Positions 33,633 through 42,132 of a stretch of 64,000 bases of DNA are shown here, one piece after another. This DNA comes from Ectopseudomonas composti (lineage in GTDB: Bacteria; Pseudomonadota; Gammaproteobacteria; Pseudomonadales; Pseudomonadaceae). Where the stretch lies: positions 124,001-188,000 of the forward strand of contig NZ_FOWP01000007.1 of the NCBI RefSeq assembly GCF_900115475.1, written 5' to 3'. Both the position numbers and the translations under genes were made by a program. The notes below the pieces were generated by a model that searched no databases, had not been told where the DNA came from, and saw only the letters and a list, made by a program, of their open reading frames with translations. Position 1 is the first letter of the stretch. Each line of letters begins with the position of its first letter.

Positions 33633-34592
33633 ATGTCCAACACCCATTCCAAACGCAGCACACTGATCGCCGCCTCGCTGGCCATCGGCCTGCTCGCCGC
33701 CCCACTCACCGAGGCCGCCGAGCAACTGCGCATCGGCTACCAGAAATCCTCCACGCTGATCAGCCTACTGAAGAGCCAGGGCACCCTGGAAAAAGCACTT
33801 GCCGATCAGGACATCAGCGTCAGTTGGCACGAATTCCCCAACGGTCAGCCGCTGCTGGAGGCTCTCAACGTCGGCAATATCGACCTCTCCGCCGATGTCG
33901 CCGACACCGTGCCGGTGTTCGCCCAGGCTGCCGGCGCCGACCTCGCCTATTTCGCCCAGGAAGCGCCCTCCCCCAGCGCCCAGGCGATCATCGTGCGCGA
34001 GGATTCGCCGATCAAAACCCTGGCCGACCTCAAGGGCAAGAAGGTCGCCGTGACCAAGGCGGCTGGCGTGCACTACCTGCTGATCGCCGCGCTAAACAAG
34101 GCTGGCCTGAAATTCAGCGACATCGAACCCGCCTACCTGACCCCGGCCGACGGACGCGCTGCTTTCGAGAACCGCAAGGTGGACGCCTGGGTCACCTGGG
34201 AGCCCTTCCTCAGCGGCGCCCAGCAACAGCTGCCGACGCGCATCCTCGCCGACGGCAAGGGCCTGGCCGACTACCAACGCTACTACCTGACCAGCGCCAC
34301 CTTCGCCAAGAGCCACCCGCAGGTGCTGCAGACCGTGTTCGCCGAGCTGGTGAAGACCGGCGACTGGCTGCGCGCCAACCCGCGCCAAGCGGCTGAAATC
34401 CTCGGCCCACTGTGGGGCAACCTAGACCCGGCCATCGTCGAGAAAGCCAACGCAAAACGCAGCTATCAGGTACGTCTGGTGCAGCCGGACAGCTTGGTCG
34501 AGCAGCAAAAGATCGCCGATGCCTTCTACGGCGCCAGCCTGCTACCGACCTCGGTGGATGCCCGCGAAGTCAGTATCTGGAGCCCGCAATGA
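33633..34592 (+). CDS. Orphan sulfonate-type periplasmic binding protein (SsuA-like)
   Basis: The protein has 319 residues from ATG 33633 (MSNTHSKRS; a GTG at 33612 is the alternative). A signal peptide runs to about TEAAEQ. RIGYQKSSTLISLLKSQGTLE, FPNGQPLLEALNVGNIDLS, KGKKVAVTKAAGVHYLLIAAL and DAWVTWEPFLSGAQQQL align well with SsuA at 13199-14164, so it is a paralogue. No permease or ATPase follows; instead its stop overlaps the start of a flavoprotein (ATGA at 34589-34592). It may lend its substrate to SsuBC or to the transporter at 29.2-31.8 kb. Confidence 0.88.
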   Translation: MSNTHSKRSTLIAASLAIGLLAAPLTEAAEQLRIGYQKSSTLISLLKSQGTLEKALADQDISVSWHEFPNGQPLLEALNVGNIDLSADVADTVPVFAQAAGADLAYFAQEAPSPSAQAIIVREDSPIKTLADLKGKKVAVTKAAGVHYLLIAALNKAGLKFSDIEPAYLTPADGRAAFENRKVDAWVTWEPFLSGAQQQLPTRILADGKGLADYQRYYLTSATFAKSHPQVLQTVFAELVKTGDWLRANPRQAAEILGPLWGNLDPAIVEKANAKRSYQVRLVQPDSLVEQQKIADAFYGASLLPTSVDAREVSIWSPQ

Positions 34593-35818
34593 GTGCTGAA
34601 GCCCGACTGCATCCCAGCCTGCGTGACGAGCCGCTGTTCGCCGCGCACCTGTTCCCCGTGGACTTCGGCAGCCGCACGGCCAAGGTCGAACGTTTGGCCC
34701 GGCGCCTGGCGGTCAGCGCGGTGGAGCGTGATCGTGCTGGCGGCAGTGCCCAGGCCGAACGCGAGCTATTGCGCGACAGCGGCCTGCTGACCCTGGCCGC
34801 GCCACAGCAATACGGCGGCCTGGGAGTGGCCTGGCCGGAGATCTATCGCATCGTGCGCTACCTGGCGGCGGTGGACAGCTCACTGGCCCACCTCTTCGCC
34901 TTCCAGCACCTGCAGGTGGCGACCATCCAACTGTTCGGCAACCCCGAGCAGCAGCGCCACTGGCTGACGCGCACGGTGCAGGAGCGCTGGTTCTGGGGTA
35001 ACGCCACCAACGGCCGCGACACCGGCCTCAAGCTCAGCCCGCGCGAAGAGCATTACGAGCTCAATGGCAGCAAGTCGTTCTGCTCCGGTGCGCTTGGCGC
35101 CGACGCGCTGGTGGTCAGCGCACCGCGCGGCAAGAACCCGGAGGATCGCGTGTTCATCGTGCTGCCCAGCCAGCGCGAGGGCCTGGCGGTGAACAGCGAC
35201 TGGGACGGCTTCGGCCAACGCCAGACCGACAGCGGCACGGTGCAGTTCGAGCAGGTATTCGTCGACGCCAGCGAGCTGCTCGGCCCGGTCGGCCCCAGCC
35301 CACGCACCACGCTGCGCGCCTGCCTGTCGCAGCTGATCCTCACCCAGCTCTACCTGGGCAACGCCCAGGGCGCGCTGGACGCGGCACTGCGCTACACCCG
35401 CGAGCAGAGCCGCGCCTGGCCGGCATCGGGCGTGGCCACTGCCAGCGACGATCCCTTCATCCAGCAGCGCTACGGCGAACTGTGGCTGCGCTACCGCAGC
35501 GCCCTGCCGCTGGCCGAACACGCCGCCCAGCGCCTGCAAGCCGCCTGGGAAAAACCGGCATTGACCGCCGCCGAACGCGCCGAGGTAGCGCTGGCCATCA
35601 GCGAGGCCAAGGTGGTGGCGGTGCGTTCTGCCCTCGATATCACCAGCCAGATATTCGAAGCCATGGGCGCCCGCGCCACCAGCTCGCGCTACGGCTTCGA
35701 CCGTTTCTGGCGCAACGTGCGCGTGCACAGCCTGCACGATCCCATCGACTACAAGGTGCGCGACCTCGGCCACTGGCTGCTCAGCGGCCAGGGCCCGCAG
35801 CCATCGCTGTACAGCTGA
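34589..35818 (+). CDS. Acyl-CoA-dehydrogenase-like flavoprotein (SfnB/DszC class)
   Basis: The protein has 409 residues with the acyl-CoA dehydrogenase fold: a helical N-terminus with LTLAAPQQYGGLGVAWPEIY, a middle beta domain (LNGSKSFCSGALGADALVV), and a C-terminal four-helix domain ending in RATSSRYGFDRFWRNVR and the THDPxxYK-like HSLHDPIDYK. That ending and the lack of the usual catalytic Glu context point to the flavin-dependent monooxygenase branch (DszC, SfnB), which oxidises organosulfur compounds with FMNH2. It is translationally coupled to the binding-protein gene. The likely role is desulfurisation of the compound captured by that protein. The exact substrate is unknown. Confidence 0.8.
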   Translation: MSAEARLHPSLRDEPLFAAHLFPVDFGSRTAKVERLARRLAVSAVERDRAGGSAQAERELLRDSGLLTLAAPQQYGGLGVAWPEIYRIVRYLAAVDSSLAHLFAFQHLQVATIQLFGNPEQQRHWLTRTVQERWFWGNATNGRDTGLKLSPREEHYELNGSKSFCSGALGADALVVSAPRGKNPEDRVFIVLPSQREGLAVNSDWDGFGQRQTDSGTVQFEQVFVDASELLGPVGPSPRTTLRACLSQLILTQLYLGNAQGALDAALRYTREQSRAWPASGVATASDDPFIQQRYGELWLRYRSALPLAEHAAQRLQAAWEKPALTAAERAEVALAISEAKVVAVRSALDITSQIFEAMGARATSSRYGFDRFWRNVRVHSLHDPIDYKVRDLGHWLLSGQGPQPSLYS

Positions 35819-35859
35819 CAAGGAGGTCAACGCCACAGGAACCCTGCAAGGAAACCACT

Positions 35860-35925
35860 ATGGTCCACCACGACGAAGGCGGCTCGGCCGCACAACTGCC
35901 AACTCTCAAGAGGTCGCACCCATGA
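35860..35925 (+). CDS. Possible 21-residue leader ORF before the rhodanese gene
   Basis: ATG 35860 starts a 21-codon frame (beginning MVHHDEGGSAAQLP) that ends with TGA 35923-35925, overlapping the rhodanese ATG (35922) as ATGA. A GGAAA precedes the start. The overlap suggests translational coupling or a leader peptide. It is not a recognised protein. Confidence 0.35.
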   Translation: MVHHDEGGSAAQLPTLKRSHP

Positions 35926-36848
35926 CGATCAAGACTCTCCTCGGCGCCGGTCTGCTGGCCGCCGCCACCCTGCTGCAAACGGTCACGGCGCATGCCGCCA
36001 GCCAATACCTGGTGAGCACCGACTGGCTGGAAAAGAACCTGAAAGACCCCAAGGTACGCATCATCGAAGTCAGCGTGGTGCCCGGCGTCTACGAACGCGG
36101 GCATATCCCCGGCGCGGTGAATTTCGCCTGGCACAGCGACCTGGTCGACCCGGTACGCCGCGACATCGCCAGCCAGGAAGCCTTCCAGCAGTTGCTGCGC
36201 AAGGCTGGGGTAAATGACGACAGCACCACGATCATCTACGGCGACAACAACAACTGGTTCGCCGCCTGGGGCGCCTGGGTGTTCGACGTGTACGGCGTCG
36301 ATAACGTCAAACTGCTCGACGGTGGCCGCGCCAAGTGGGAGGCCGAAGGCCGTACCCTGGACAGCCGCGCCAGCACGCCGAAAGCCGGCAACGTGACCGT
36401 GAACGCAGCCAACAAGGATCTGCGCGCCTTCCTCCCTGACGTACTGGCTGCCGCAGAGAAACGCAGCGACGTGCAATTGGTGGATATCCGTTCGCCGGAC
36501 GAATACAACGGCAAGGTCTTCGCCCCGCAAGGCGTGCAGGAGCTGGCCGTGCGCGCCGGCCATGTACCGGGTGCAGTGAACGTGCCCTGGGGCCAGGCGG
36601 TAGCCGCTGACGGCACCTTCAAATCGGCCGAGGAGCTGAAGAAAGTCTACGGCGCGGTAGGCATCGACGGCAGCAAGCCGATCATCACCTACTGCCGCAT
36701 CGGCGAGCGCTCCAGCCACACCTGGTTCGCCCTGAAGAAAATCCTCGGCTACGACGTGCGCAACTACGACGGCTCCTGGACCGAATACGGCAATGCCGTA
36801 GGCGTGCCGGTGGTGAACGTGGCCGGCACCGTCTGGGGTGGCAAGTAA
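35922..36848 (+). CDS. Exported two-domain rhodanese (thiosulfate/3-mercaptopyruvate sulfurtransferase)
   Basis: The protein has 308 residues with a signal peptide of about 25 residues (to VTAHA), so it acts in the periplasm. The inactive rhodanese domain (about 27-145; YERGHIPGAVNFAW) is followed by a catalytic one (about 170-300) with Cys258 in ITYCRIGERSSHTWFAL, the CRxGxR loop of thiosulfate-type enzymes. It transfers sulfane sulfur from thiosulfate or a similar donor. It lies after the flavoprotein (103-nt gap) and upstream of a YeeE-type transporter, which suggests use of reduced inorganic sulfur. Confidence 0.92.
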   Translation: MTIKTLLGAGLLAAATLLQTVTAHAASQYLVSTDWLEKNLKDPKVRIIEVSVVPGVYERGHIPGAVNFAWHSDLVDPVRRDIASQEAFQQLLRKAGVNDDSTTIIYGDNNNWFAAWGAWVFDVYGVDNVKLLDGGRAKWEAEGRTLDSRASTPKAGNVTVNAANKDLRAFLPDVLAAAEKRSDVQLVDIRSPDEYNGKVFAPQGVQELAVRAGHVPGAVNVPWGQAVAADGTFKSAEELKKVYGAVGIDGSKPIITYCRIGERSSHTWFALKKILGYDVRNYDGSWTEYGNAVGVPVVNVAGTVWGGK

Positions 36849-36858
36849 GCCCTCTAAG

Positions 36859-37011
36859 AGCCTGTTTACAACCTGCTGCGCGTCGGCTAACCGGCGTTGA
36901 AAACAACCTCGAACTGCTCATTTACAACGCGTAAAGTCGAGCGCGACTCCGACCGCTCCTCGGTCGTTTTCGCTGCCGTTTATCTCTAGCTTGCGAAATC
37001 GTAAACAGGCT
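36859..37011. mobile_element. MITE-like element, 153 bp, with 11-bp terminal inverted repeats
   Basis: AGCCTGTTTAC (36859-36869) and GTAAACAGGCT (37001-37011) are perfect inverted ends, flanked by CTAAG on both sides (36854-36858 and 37012-37016), a likely 5-bp target duplication. Alternatively the ends are 13 bp (AGAGCCTGTTTAC) with no clear duplication. The inside has no gene. It sits between the rhodanese and the YeeE-type gene. Confidence 0.7.
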
Positions 37012-37135
37012 CTAAGACTGCCGCCTTGCGCGGATGGCTTTTGTAGGGTGTCGCGGGGCCGCCTAGGCCGCGCGCACCAATGACGGCAGCGCTGGCACGG
37101 CGATGCGCACGGCGCACCCCACATCTGATGCTTCC

Positions 37136-37184
37136 TGTAGAAGCGGATTTATCCGCGATTTTCGCGGCTGAAGCCGCTCCTACA
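37136..37184. repeat. Paired REP-like palindrome (type A)
   Basis: A variant copy (37136-37158, GAAGCGGATTTATCCGCG) faces a canonical copy (37162-37184, CGCGGCTGAAGCCGCTCC). A type C palindrome lies just upstream at about 37094-37111. The remaining sequence of this gap (36849-37266) contains no gene. Confidence 0.8.
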
Positions 37185-37209
37185 TAACAAACGTCAGTCA
37201 CGCAAAACA

Positions 37210-37235
37210 CGGCCCTGGCCTGACCCCCAGGGCCG
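37210..37235 (+). terminator. Terminator- or attenuator-like hairpin before the YeeE-type gene
   Basis: CGGCCCTGG (37210-37218) pairs with CCAGGGCCG (37227-37235), followed by CTTTCGT. It lies 32 nt before the ATG at 37267. It could end rhodanese transcription or act as a leader structure. The T-run is short, so termination is uncertain. Confidence 0.45.
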
Positions 37236-37266
37236 CTTTCGTCATCACGGTCGGAAAGGACAACCC

Positions 37267-38451
37267 ATGACCGCCAGTATTTCTTCCACTCGCGCAGTGC
37301 TGCCCATCACCCTGGCGGGCCTGCTCGCTCTCGCCCTGCTCGCCTTCATCTGGCAACTGTCCGATGGCAGTAATCAGGGCCGTGCCTTCGGCTATTCGCT
37401 GGCCAGCGGCGCACTGTTCGGCTTGTTGTTACAGCGTTCACGCTTCTGCTTCTTCTGCGTGACACGCGACTTCATCGAACGCCGTGTGCCGGACGGCCTG
37501 CTCGGCCTGCTCGCCGCCCTGGCGGTCGGTACCCTCGGCTATCACGCGGTGTTCGGCGCCTTCCTGCCAGACCCCAGCAGCGGGCGGCTACCACCAGATG
37601 CCCATATAGGCCCGCTGAGCTGGGTGCTGGCTCTGGCCGCCACGATGTTCGGCATCGGCATGGCGATTTCCGGCTCGTGCATCAGTGCGCACCTGTACCG
37701 CCTCGGTGAAGGCAACTTCGCCTCACTGGCTGCACTCGCCGGCGCACTGCTTGGCTTCGCCCTCGGCTTTCTCAGCTGGAATCCGCTGTACCTGGCCGCC
37801 CTGCAGGAGGCGCCGGTGCTGTGGCTGCCGGGCAAGCTCGGTTATGGCGGTTCGCTGCTCTTGCAACTGATCCTGCTTGGCGCGCTCGCTGCCTGGCTGC
37901 TGCGTTATCGCCAAGCGAGTAGCCCGGCACAGGTTCGCGGGCTGTGGTCATTGCTGTTCGGCGCACGCTGGCCGACCTGGGTCGGCGGCGTGCTGATCGG
38001 CGGGTTGGCAGTGCTGGCCTATTTTCGCGTCGCACCACTGGGGGTGACCGCCGAGCTAGGTAGCCTGGCGCGCACCAGCGCCGATAGCCTGGGCTGGCTG
38101 CCCGAACGCCTGGAGGGGCTGGACGGCTTTTCTGGTTGCGCCACGGTGATCAAGGAAACTCTGCTGTCGAACAACGGGCTGTTCGTGATTGGCCTGGTGG
38201 TCGCGGCCTGGGCCAGTGCCCTGGCCGCAGGCGATTTCCGCCCCAGTCGCGCCGCACCGCGCGACTGGCTACGCGGCTTGCTTGGTGGCGTGCTGCTGGG
38301 TTGGGGCAGCCTGCTGGCGCTGGGCTGCACCGTGGGCACGCTGCTGTCTGGGTTGATGGCTGGCGCGGCGTCAGGCTGGGTGTTCGGCCTGTTCTGCCTG
38401 GTTGGCACGGTGCTTGGTTTGAAGCTCAGGCCGTTGCTACGGTTGGGGTAG
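37267..38451 (+). CDS. YeeE/YedE-family sulfur transporter (thiosulfate TsuA-like)
   Basis: The membrane protein has 394 residues and about nine to eleven helices. Conserved cysteines occur in the family positions: SRFCFFCVTRDF, GIGMAISGSCISAHLYRLGEG, GFSGCATVIKE and LALGCTVGTLLSG. YeeE (TsuA) imports thiosulfate by relaying it along such cysteines. GGAAAGGA precedes the ATG. Together with the rhodanese and sulfur genes nearby this suggests thiosulfate or another sulfane compound as substrate. No TusA/YeeD-like gene follows it. Confidence 0.88.
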   Translation: MTASISSTRAVLPITLAGLLALALLAFIWQLSDGSNQGRAFGYSLASGALFGLLLQRSRFCFFCVTRDFIERRVPDGLLGLLAALAVGTLGYHAVFGAFLPDPSSGRLPPDAHIGPLSWVLALAATMFGIGMAISGSCISAHLYRLGEGNFASLAALAGALLGFALGFLSWNPLYLAALQEAPVLWLPGKLGYGGSLLLQLILLGALAAWLLRYRQASSPAQVRGLWSLLFGARWPTWVGGVLIGGLAVLAYFRVAPLGVTAELGSLARTSADSLGWLPERLEGLDGFSGCATVIKETLLSNNGLFVIGLVVAAWASALAAGDFRPSRAAPRDWLRGLLGGVLLGWGSLLALGCTVGTLLSGLMAGAASGWVFGLFCLVGTVLGLKLRPLLRLG

Positions 38452-38511
38452 TCGGGGTTCGCCTCGATACGCGGGCGCGTCTAGGGTAATCAGGGCACTC
38501 GGTTCGACCGC

Positions 38512-38571
38512 GGTGCGCACGGCGCACCCTACGGAACAAGGCAGGTCCCGTAGGAGCGGCTTCAGCCGCGA
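38512..38571. repeat. Type C and type A palindromic repeats
   Basis: GGTGCGCACGGCGCACCC (38512-38534) and a single type A copy (38550-38571, GAGCGGCTTCAGCCGC) lie between the convergent YeeE-type and MFS genes. They may help to separate the two transcripts. Confidence 0.75.
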
Positions 38572-38619
38572 AACCTGACACCCGCGTTGGTGACCAAACT
38601 GCTCCAGTGCCTGCTCTCG

Positions 38620-39861
38620 CTAGCCCACCTTGCTTGGCGACGCATCCTCGAAGCGATTCACCTTGCGCAGGCTCTTGAAGCCGAGCATCCAGCCGCCGGT
38701 CACGGTCAGGGTGCAGGCGCAACCGATCAGCGCCGCCGGCACCACGCCAAACCAGGCGGCGCTGGTGCCGGCGCGGAATTCGCCCAGCTCGTTGGAAGAG
38801 CCGATGAACAGCATGTTCACCGCGTTGACCCGGCCACGCATGGCGTCCGGCGTGGAGAACTGCACCAGCGAGGAACGGATGTACATGCTCACCATGTCCG
38901 CGCCACCGGCCACCACCAGCGCGGCGAACGACAGCCAGAACAGGCTGGACAGGGCAAACACCAGGTTGGCCACGCCGAACAGCGCCACCGCGCCGAACAT
39001 CACCAGGCCGACATGACGGTTGAACGGTTTCATGCTCAGGTACAAACCGACTGACACCTCGCCGATGGCCATGGCGCTGCGCAACAGACCGAGGCCGGTC
39101 GGCCCGACTTCCAGCACCTCCTGGGCGTAGATCGGCAGCAGCGCGATCACGCCGCCGAGCAGTACGGCGAACAGATCCAGCGAGATAGTGCCGAGGATGA
39201 TCGGCCGCGTACGAATGAAGTGGATGCCGGCGGTAAAACGCGCCCAGGCGGTAGCTTCCAGCGCCTGCATCTTTTCCGCGTAGCGCACGGGCACCCGCAG
39301 CATCAGCACACAGCCGGCGAGGAAGCAGGCCAGGCACACCGAGTAGGTCAGCCCGCCGCCGCCGATGGCGTACAGGCCGCCGCCGATCACCGGGCCGGAA
39401 ATGGTCGCGCCGCGCATGATCATGCTGTTGGCGGCGATGGCTGCAGCCAGACGCTCGCGCGGCACGATCTGCGGCAACAGGCTCGACAGCGCCGGCCCGG
39501 TGAAGGCGCGGCCGCAGCCGTAAAGCACAAGCACCGCGTAGTACCAACTGACCGCCGCCCCGCTCAGCGACAACCACAGCAGCGCCGCGGCGCACACCCC
39601 TTCGACCAGCCAGCTGAGCACCAGGATCAGCTTGCGGTCGTAGCGGTCGATCAGGTCGCCAGCCGGCATCAGTAGCACCAGCATGGGGATGAACTGGGCC
39701 AGGCCAACATAGGCCAGCGACAGCGGGTCGCGCGTCAGGTCGTAGACCTGCCAGGCCACCACAATGGCCTGGATCTGTACGGCGAACACCACCACGATGC
39801 GGGCGATGAGAAAAGGCAGGAAACCGGGAAGCCGGTAGACGGAAACGGGGGCAGCAGGCAC
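38620..39861 (-). CDS. MFS transporter, EntS/MFS_3-like
   Basis: The protein has 413 residues and about 12 helices. VVAWQVYDLTRDPLSLAYVG and PAGDLIDRYDRKLILVLS (motif A-like) and LPQIVPRERLAAAIAANSM are typical of the MFS_3 group, which includes enterobactin exporter EntS. The start is GTG 39861; there is no clear Shine-Dalgarno and no better start. Its substrate is not evident, and no siderophore genes are nearby. It is monocistronic. Confidence 0.85.
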   Translation of the reverse strand: MPAAPVSVYRLPGFLPFLIARIVVVFAVQIQAIVVAWQVYDLTRDPLSLAYVGLAQFIPMLVLLMPAGDLIDRYDRKLILVLSWLVEGVCAAALLWLSLSGAAVSWYYAVLVLYGCGRAFTGPALSSLLPQIVPRERLAAAIAANSMIMRGATISGPVIGGGLYAIGGGGLTYSVCLACFLAGCVLMLRVPVRYAEKMQALEATAWARFTAGIHFIRTRPIILGTISLDLFAVLLGGVIALLPIYAQEVLEVGPTGLGLLRSAMAIGEVSVGLYLSMKPFNRHVGLVMFGAVALFGVANLVFALSSLFWLSFAALVVAGGADMVSMYIRSSLVQFSTPDAMRGRVNAVNMLFIGSSNELGEFRAGTSAAWFGVVPAALIGCACTLTVTGGWMLGFKSLRKVNRFEDASPSKVG

Positions 39862-40106
39862 GGCGAAAATCTCGAGGCATGACCGGCCAGTGCCGGACGA
39901 GGTGAGCCGGCCAATCTACGTCAAGGCGCCGCTGCGGGGCAAACGGGTGAACAGCCTGTTGCGTGGATCGAACCCTGAGGCCGTGGAGAACATATCGAGG
40001 CGAATCGTGGCAGGCGCTTCAGTAGCGACCGAGGCGACTCATGGTGCAGCGCCTCGATCGCTCACTGTAGGGACGCGGCGCCTACAGGTGTTGGCAGCGC
40101 GCCCAG

Positions 40107-40130
40107 GTGCAGGAGGTAATTCCTCCTGCA
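40107..40130. terminator. Palindromic hairpin downstream of the zinc-ribbon-like gene
   Basis: TGCAGGAGG and CCTCCTGCA flank TAATT, giving a 9-bp perfect stem. It lies about 11-34 nt past the stop of the minus-strand gene at 40141. There is only a short T-stretch, so it may be a mild terminator or stabilising hairpin. The rest of the 39862-40140 gap shows no gene. Confidence 0.45.
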
Positions 40131-40140
40131 ACTTTCCAGA

Positions 40141-40425
40141 CTAGACGAATGCCTGATCGCCGAAGCCGCGCGGCAGTCGTTGACGGCCCGGCAAGGCAGT
40201 CAGGCGTGCTTCCCAGGAGGTACGCCAGTCGTTGACCGCACGCGCGGCTTTCTCGCGGCGGGCTGCACGGCGCGCGGCATTGCGTGAGTTACGTCGAGCT
40301 TCGGTGAAAACTTCGGTCTTGCGGCAGTTGCGGCATTTGACCTTGCCCAGCTCGGTGGTGGAAGGCAGTTTTTCACCATGAGAGCCACAGGCAAGGTGGC
40401 CAGAGACTTTGTAGTGCGTAACCAT
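40141..40425 (-). CDS. Small basic protein with C..H / C..C zinc-ribbon-like motif
   Basis: The protein has 94 residues. C13-x2-H16 (LACGSHGEK) and C31-x2-C34 (VKCRNCRKTEVF) could bind one zinc ion. The middle is very basic (ARRNSRNAARRAARREKAAR), which suggests nucleic-acid binding. AAGGAG lies before ATG 40425. I do not recognise a named family, though similar small proteins seem conserved in pseudomonads. It is monocistronic. Confidence 0.75.
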   Translation of the reverse strand: MVTHYKVSGHLACGSHGEKLPSTTELGKVKCRNCRKTEVFTEARRNSRNAARRAARREKAARAVNDWRTSWEARLTALPGRQRLPRGFGDQAFV

Positions 40426-40599
40426 CGCGTTATCTCCTTGGAATAGTGGGCGCCCGACTGTAACCAGCCGGTTTACACCCCTCAGGAAATGGGACTGTGC
40501 AAGCGGTACGCAGGTTCAGTGCCGGCGACCAAGGGTCGGTCGCCCTGGCCGTACGCATCGCCAAGCAGTTTTAATGCACTCTTTTGCCGGAACCCCACC

Positions 40600-41229
40600 A
40601 TGCCCCTGAGCATCGACGAACTCGCGCAGATCAGCACCCTCACCCTGGCCCACTACCAGAGCAGCGCCGAGGACTTTCGCGAGGGCACCCGCGACCATGA
40701 CGTGAGCCAGAACATCGCCGCCCTGCTGCGGCATATCGAGGGTGAGAAGCCCTGGCGCATCCTCGATTTCGGCTGTGGGCCGGGGCGTGACCTGCGCACC
40801 TTCAGCGGCCTTGGTCATACCGCCGTCGGCCTCGATGGCTGCGCCGAATTCGTCGCCATGGCGCGCGCCGACAGCGGCTGCGAAGTGTGGCAGCAGAGCT
40901 TTCTCGAACTGGACCTGCCGGCCGCGTATTTCGACGGCATCTTCGCCAATGCCAGCCTGTTCCATGTGCCGGATCAGGAGCTGCCGCGCGTGCTCGACCA
41001 GTTGCACGCGGCGCTCAAGGCCGGCGGCGTGCTGTTCAGCTCCAACCCGCGCGGCGAGAATCAGGAAGGCTGGAACGGCCCACGCTACGGCAGCTACCAC
41101 GACCTCGAACGCTGGCGCGCGCGGCTCACCGCGGCCGGCTTCGTCGAACTGGAGCACTACTACCGCCCTGCCGGCCTGCCACGCGACCAGCAACCCTGGC
41201 TGGCCAGCGTGTGGCGGCGAGTCGGTTAA
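40600..41229 (+). CDS. Class I SAM-dependent methyltransferase
   Basis: The protein has 209 residues. Motif I is ILDFGCGPGRDLRTF, the acidic loop is VGLDGCAEFVAMA, and the post-motif is FDGIFANASLFHVP. This is the generic Methyltransf_11/25 fold. ATG 40600 is chosen because the upstream in-frame extension (to 40489) has no ribosome site and poor sequence. The substrate is unknown. It is monocistronic. Confidence 0.85.
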   Translation: MPLSIDELAQISTLTLAHYQSSAEDFREGTRDHDVSQNIAALLRHIEGEKPWRILDFGCGPGRDLRTFSGLGHTAVGLDGCAEFVAMARADSGCEVWQQSFLELDLPAAYFDGIFANASLFHVPDQELPRVLDQLHAALKAGGVLFSSNPRGENQEGWNGPRYGSYHDLERWRARLTAAGFVELEHYYRPAGLPRDQQPWLASVWRRVG

Positions 41230-41254
41230 GGTTCACCGGCGAAAGGCATGCAAG

Positions 41255-41355
41255 AACGCTCGCCCGATACGGTCAGTAGTTGGTCTGACTGGAAAAACTG
41301 AGCAGTGCCAGCGCCACGTCACTGGCTCCCTCGGATCACGCAAGTAGCCATGGCT
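41255..41355 (-). pseudogene. Decayed NIPSNAP-like gene fragment
   Basis: On the minus strand HGYL..SEGASDVALALLSF can be read across a frameshift and an in-frame stop. It matches HGYFLPSEGASDVALALFSF of the intact gene at 56967-57272, and the DNA is clearly similar over 41290-41352. Weaker similarity continues past it (Y..YR pattern). No complete frame remains, so this is a remnant of a paralogue. Confidence 0.7.
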
Positions 41356-41455
41356 CGGCCAGCAGATGCATCTACTACGCAACGAAACCGCCTTCGCCAG
41401 CAACCGTCATCAGCAGAGCACCGACCGGCTGGCGCTCCAATGATCGCGAAGCACC

Positions 41456-42103
41456 TCAAGCGGTAACCAAACGAAGGGAGCCGGAACGACCTCGCAACAG
41501 CATCAGCGCCACGCCTGCGACCCAGATCACCGAGATACCGTAATTGATGCGCTGATACAGGCCGAACGAATGCCCGGCCTCTACCGCCTGAGCCATCAGC
41601 ACCACAGTGGCCACAGCCAGCACGGTGCAGGCGAGGGAGAACAAGCCGAAACCACGCGAACCCAGCAGACGTCTGCTGACAAAAGCCCAAAGCAGGCTGG
41701 CCAGGGTCAGCGAGAGGAACATCACCAGGCCAGCCAGGTTGTGCATCTGCTGCGAGAAGGATGGCTGTGCTGGTGCGCAACCCTGATCGCAGGCGAAGTA
41801 GCCCGTGGCGAAGCTGGCCAGCCCGTGAACGAAGATCAGCACGGCGCTGAACAGAGCCAGCCGAGAGCCTCGCACCTGACGCATGACCCCAACGGCGAAG
41901 AGCACGAATAACACACCCAGCGGCAGGTTATTGACCCAGGCCGAGAAGCCTTGGGTGGGTGCCCCCTGCGCCCCCAGCTGGCTCATAGCCTGATCCAGAT
42001 GGCTGTAACCGGGATAGGCCAGCGCGGTCAGCAGCACCCCAAAGAACAGCCAGAACGGTATCAACACACCCAGGCCAAGCAGCATCCGATCGATATTTTT
42101 CAT
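41456..42103 (-). CDS. DUF998-type membrane protein
   Basis: The protein has 215 residues and about six helices. The N-terminus LLGLGVLIPFWLFFGVLLTA and YPGYSHLDQAMSQLGAQGAPT is typical of DUF998 proteins, of unknown function. ATG 42103 has GGGAAG just before it. It lies 29 nt after the fosmidomycin-resistance-type exporter gene and may be co-transcribed with it. Confidence 0.82.
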   Translation of the reverse strand: MKNIDRMLLGLGVLIPFWLFFGVLLTALAYPGYSHLDQAMSQLGAQGAPTQGFSAWVNNLPLGVLFVLFAVGVMRQVRGSRLALFSAVLIFVHGLASFATGYFACDQGCAPAQPSFSQQMHNLAGLVMFLSLTLASLLWAFVSRRLLGSRGFGLFSLACTVLAVATVVLMAQAVEAGHSFGLYQRINYGISVIWVAGVALMLLRGRSGSLRLVTA

Positions 42104-42132
42104 TCTTCCCTGTTCCTTTTCCCTACGGGTAA

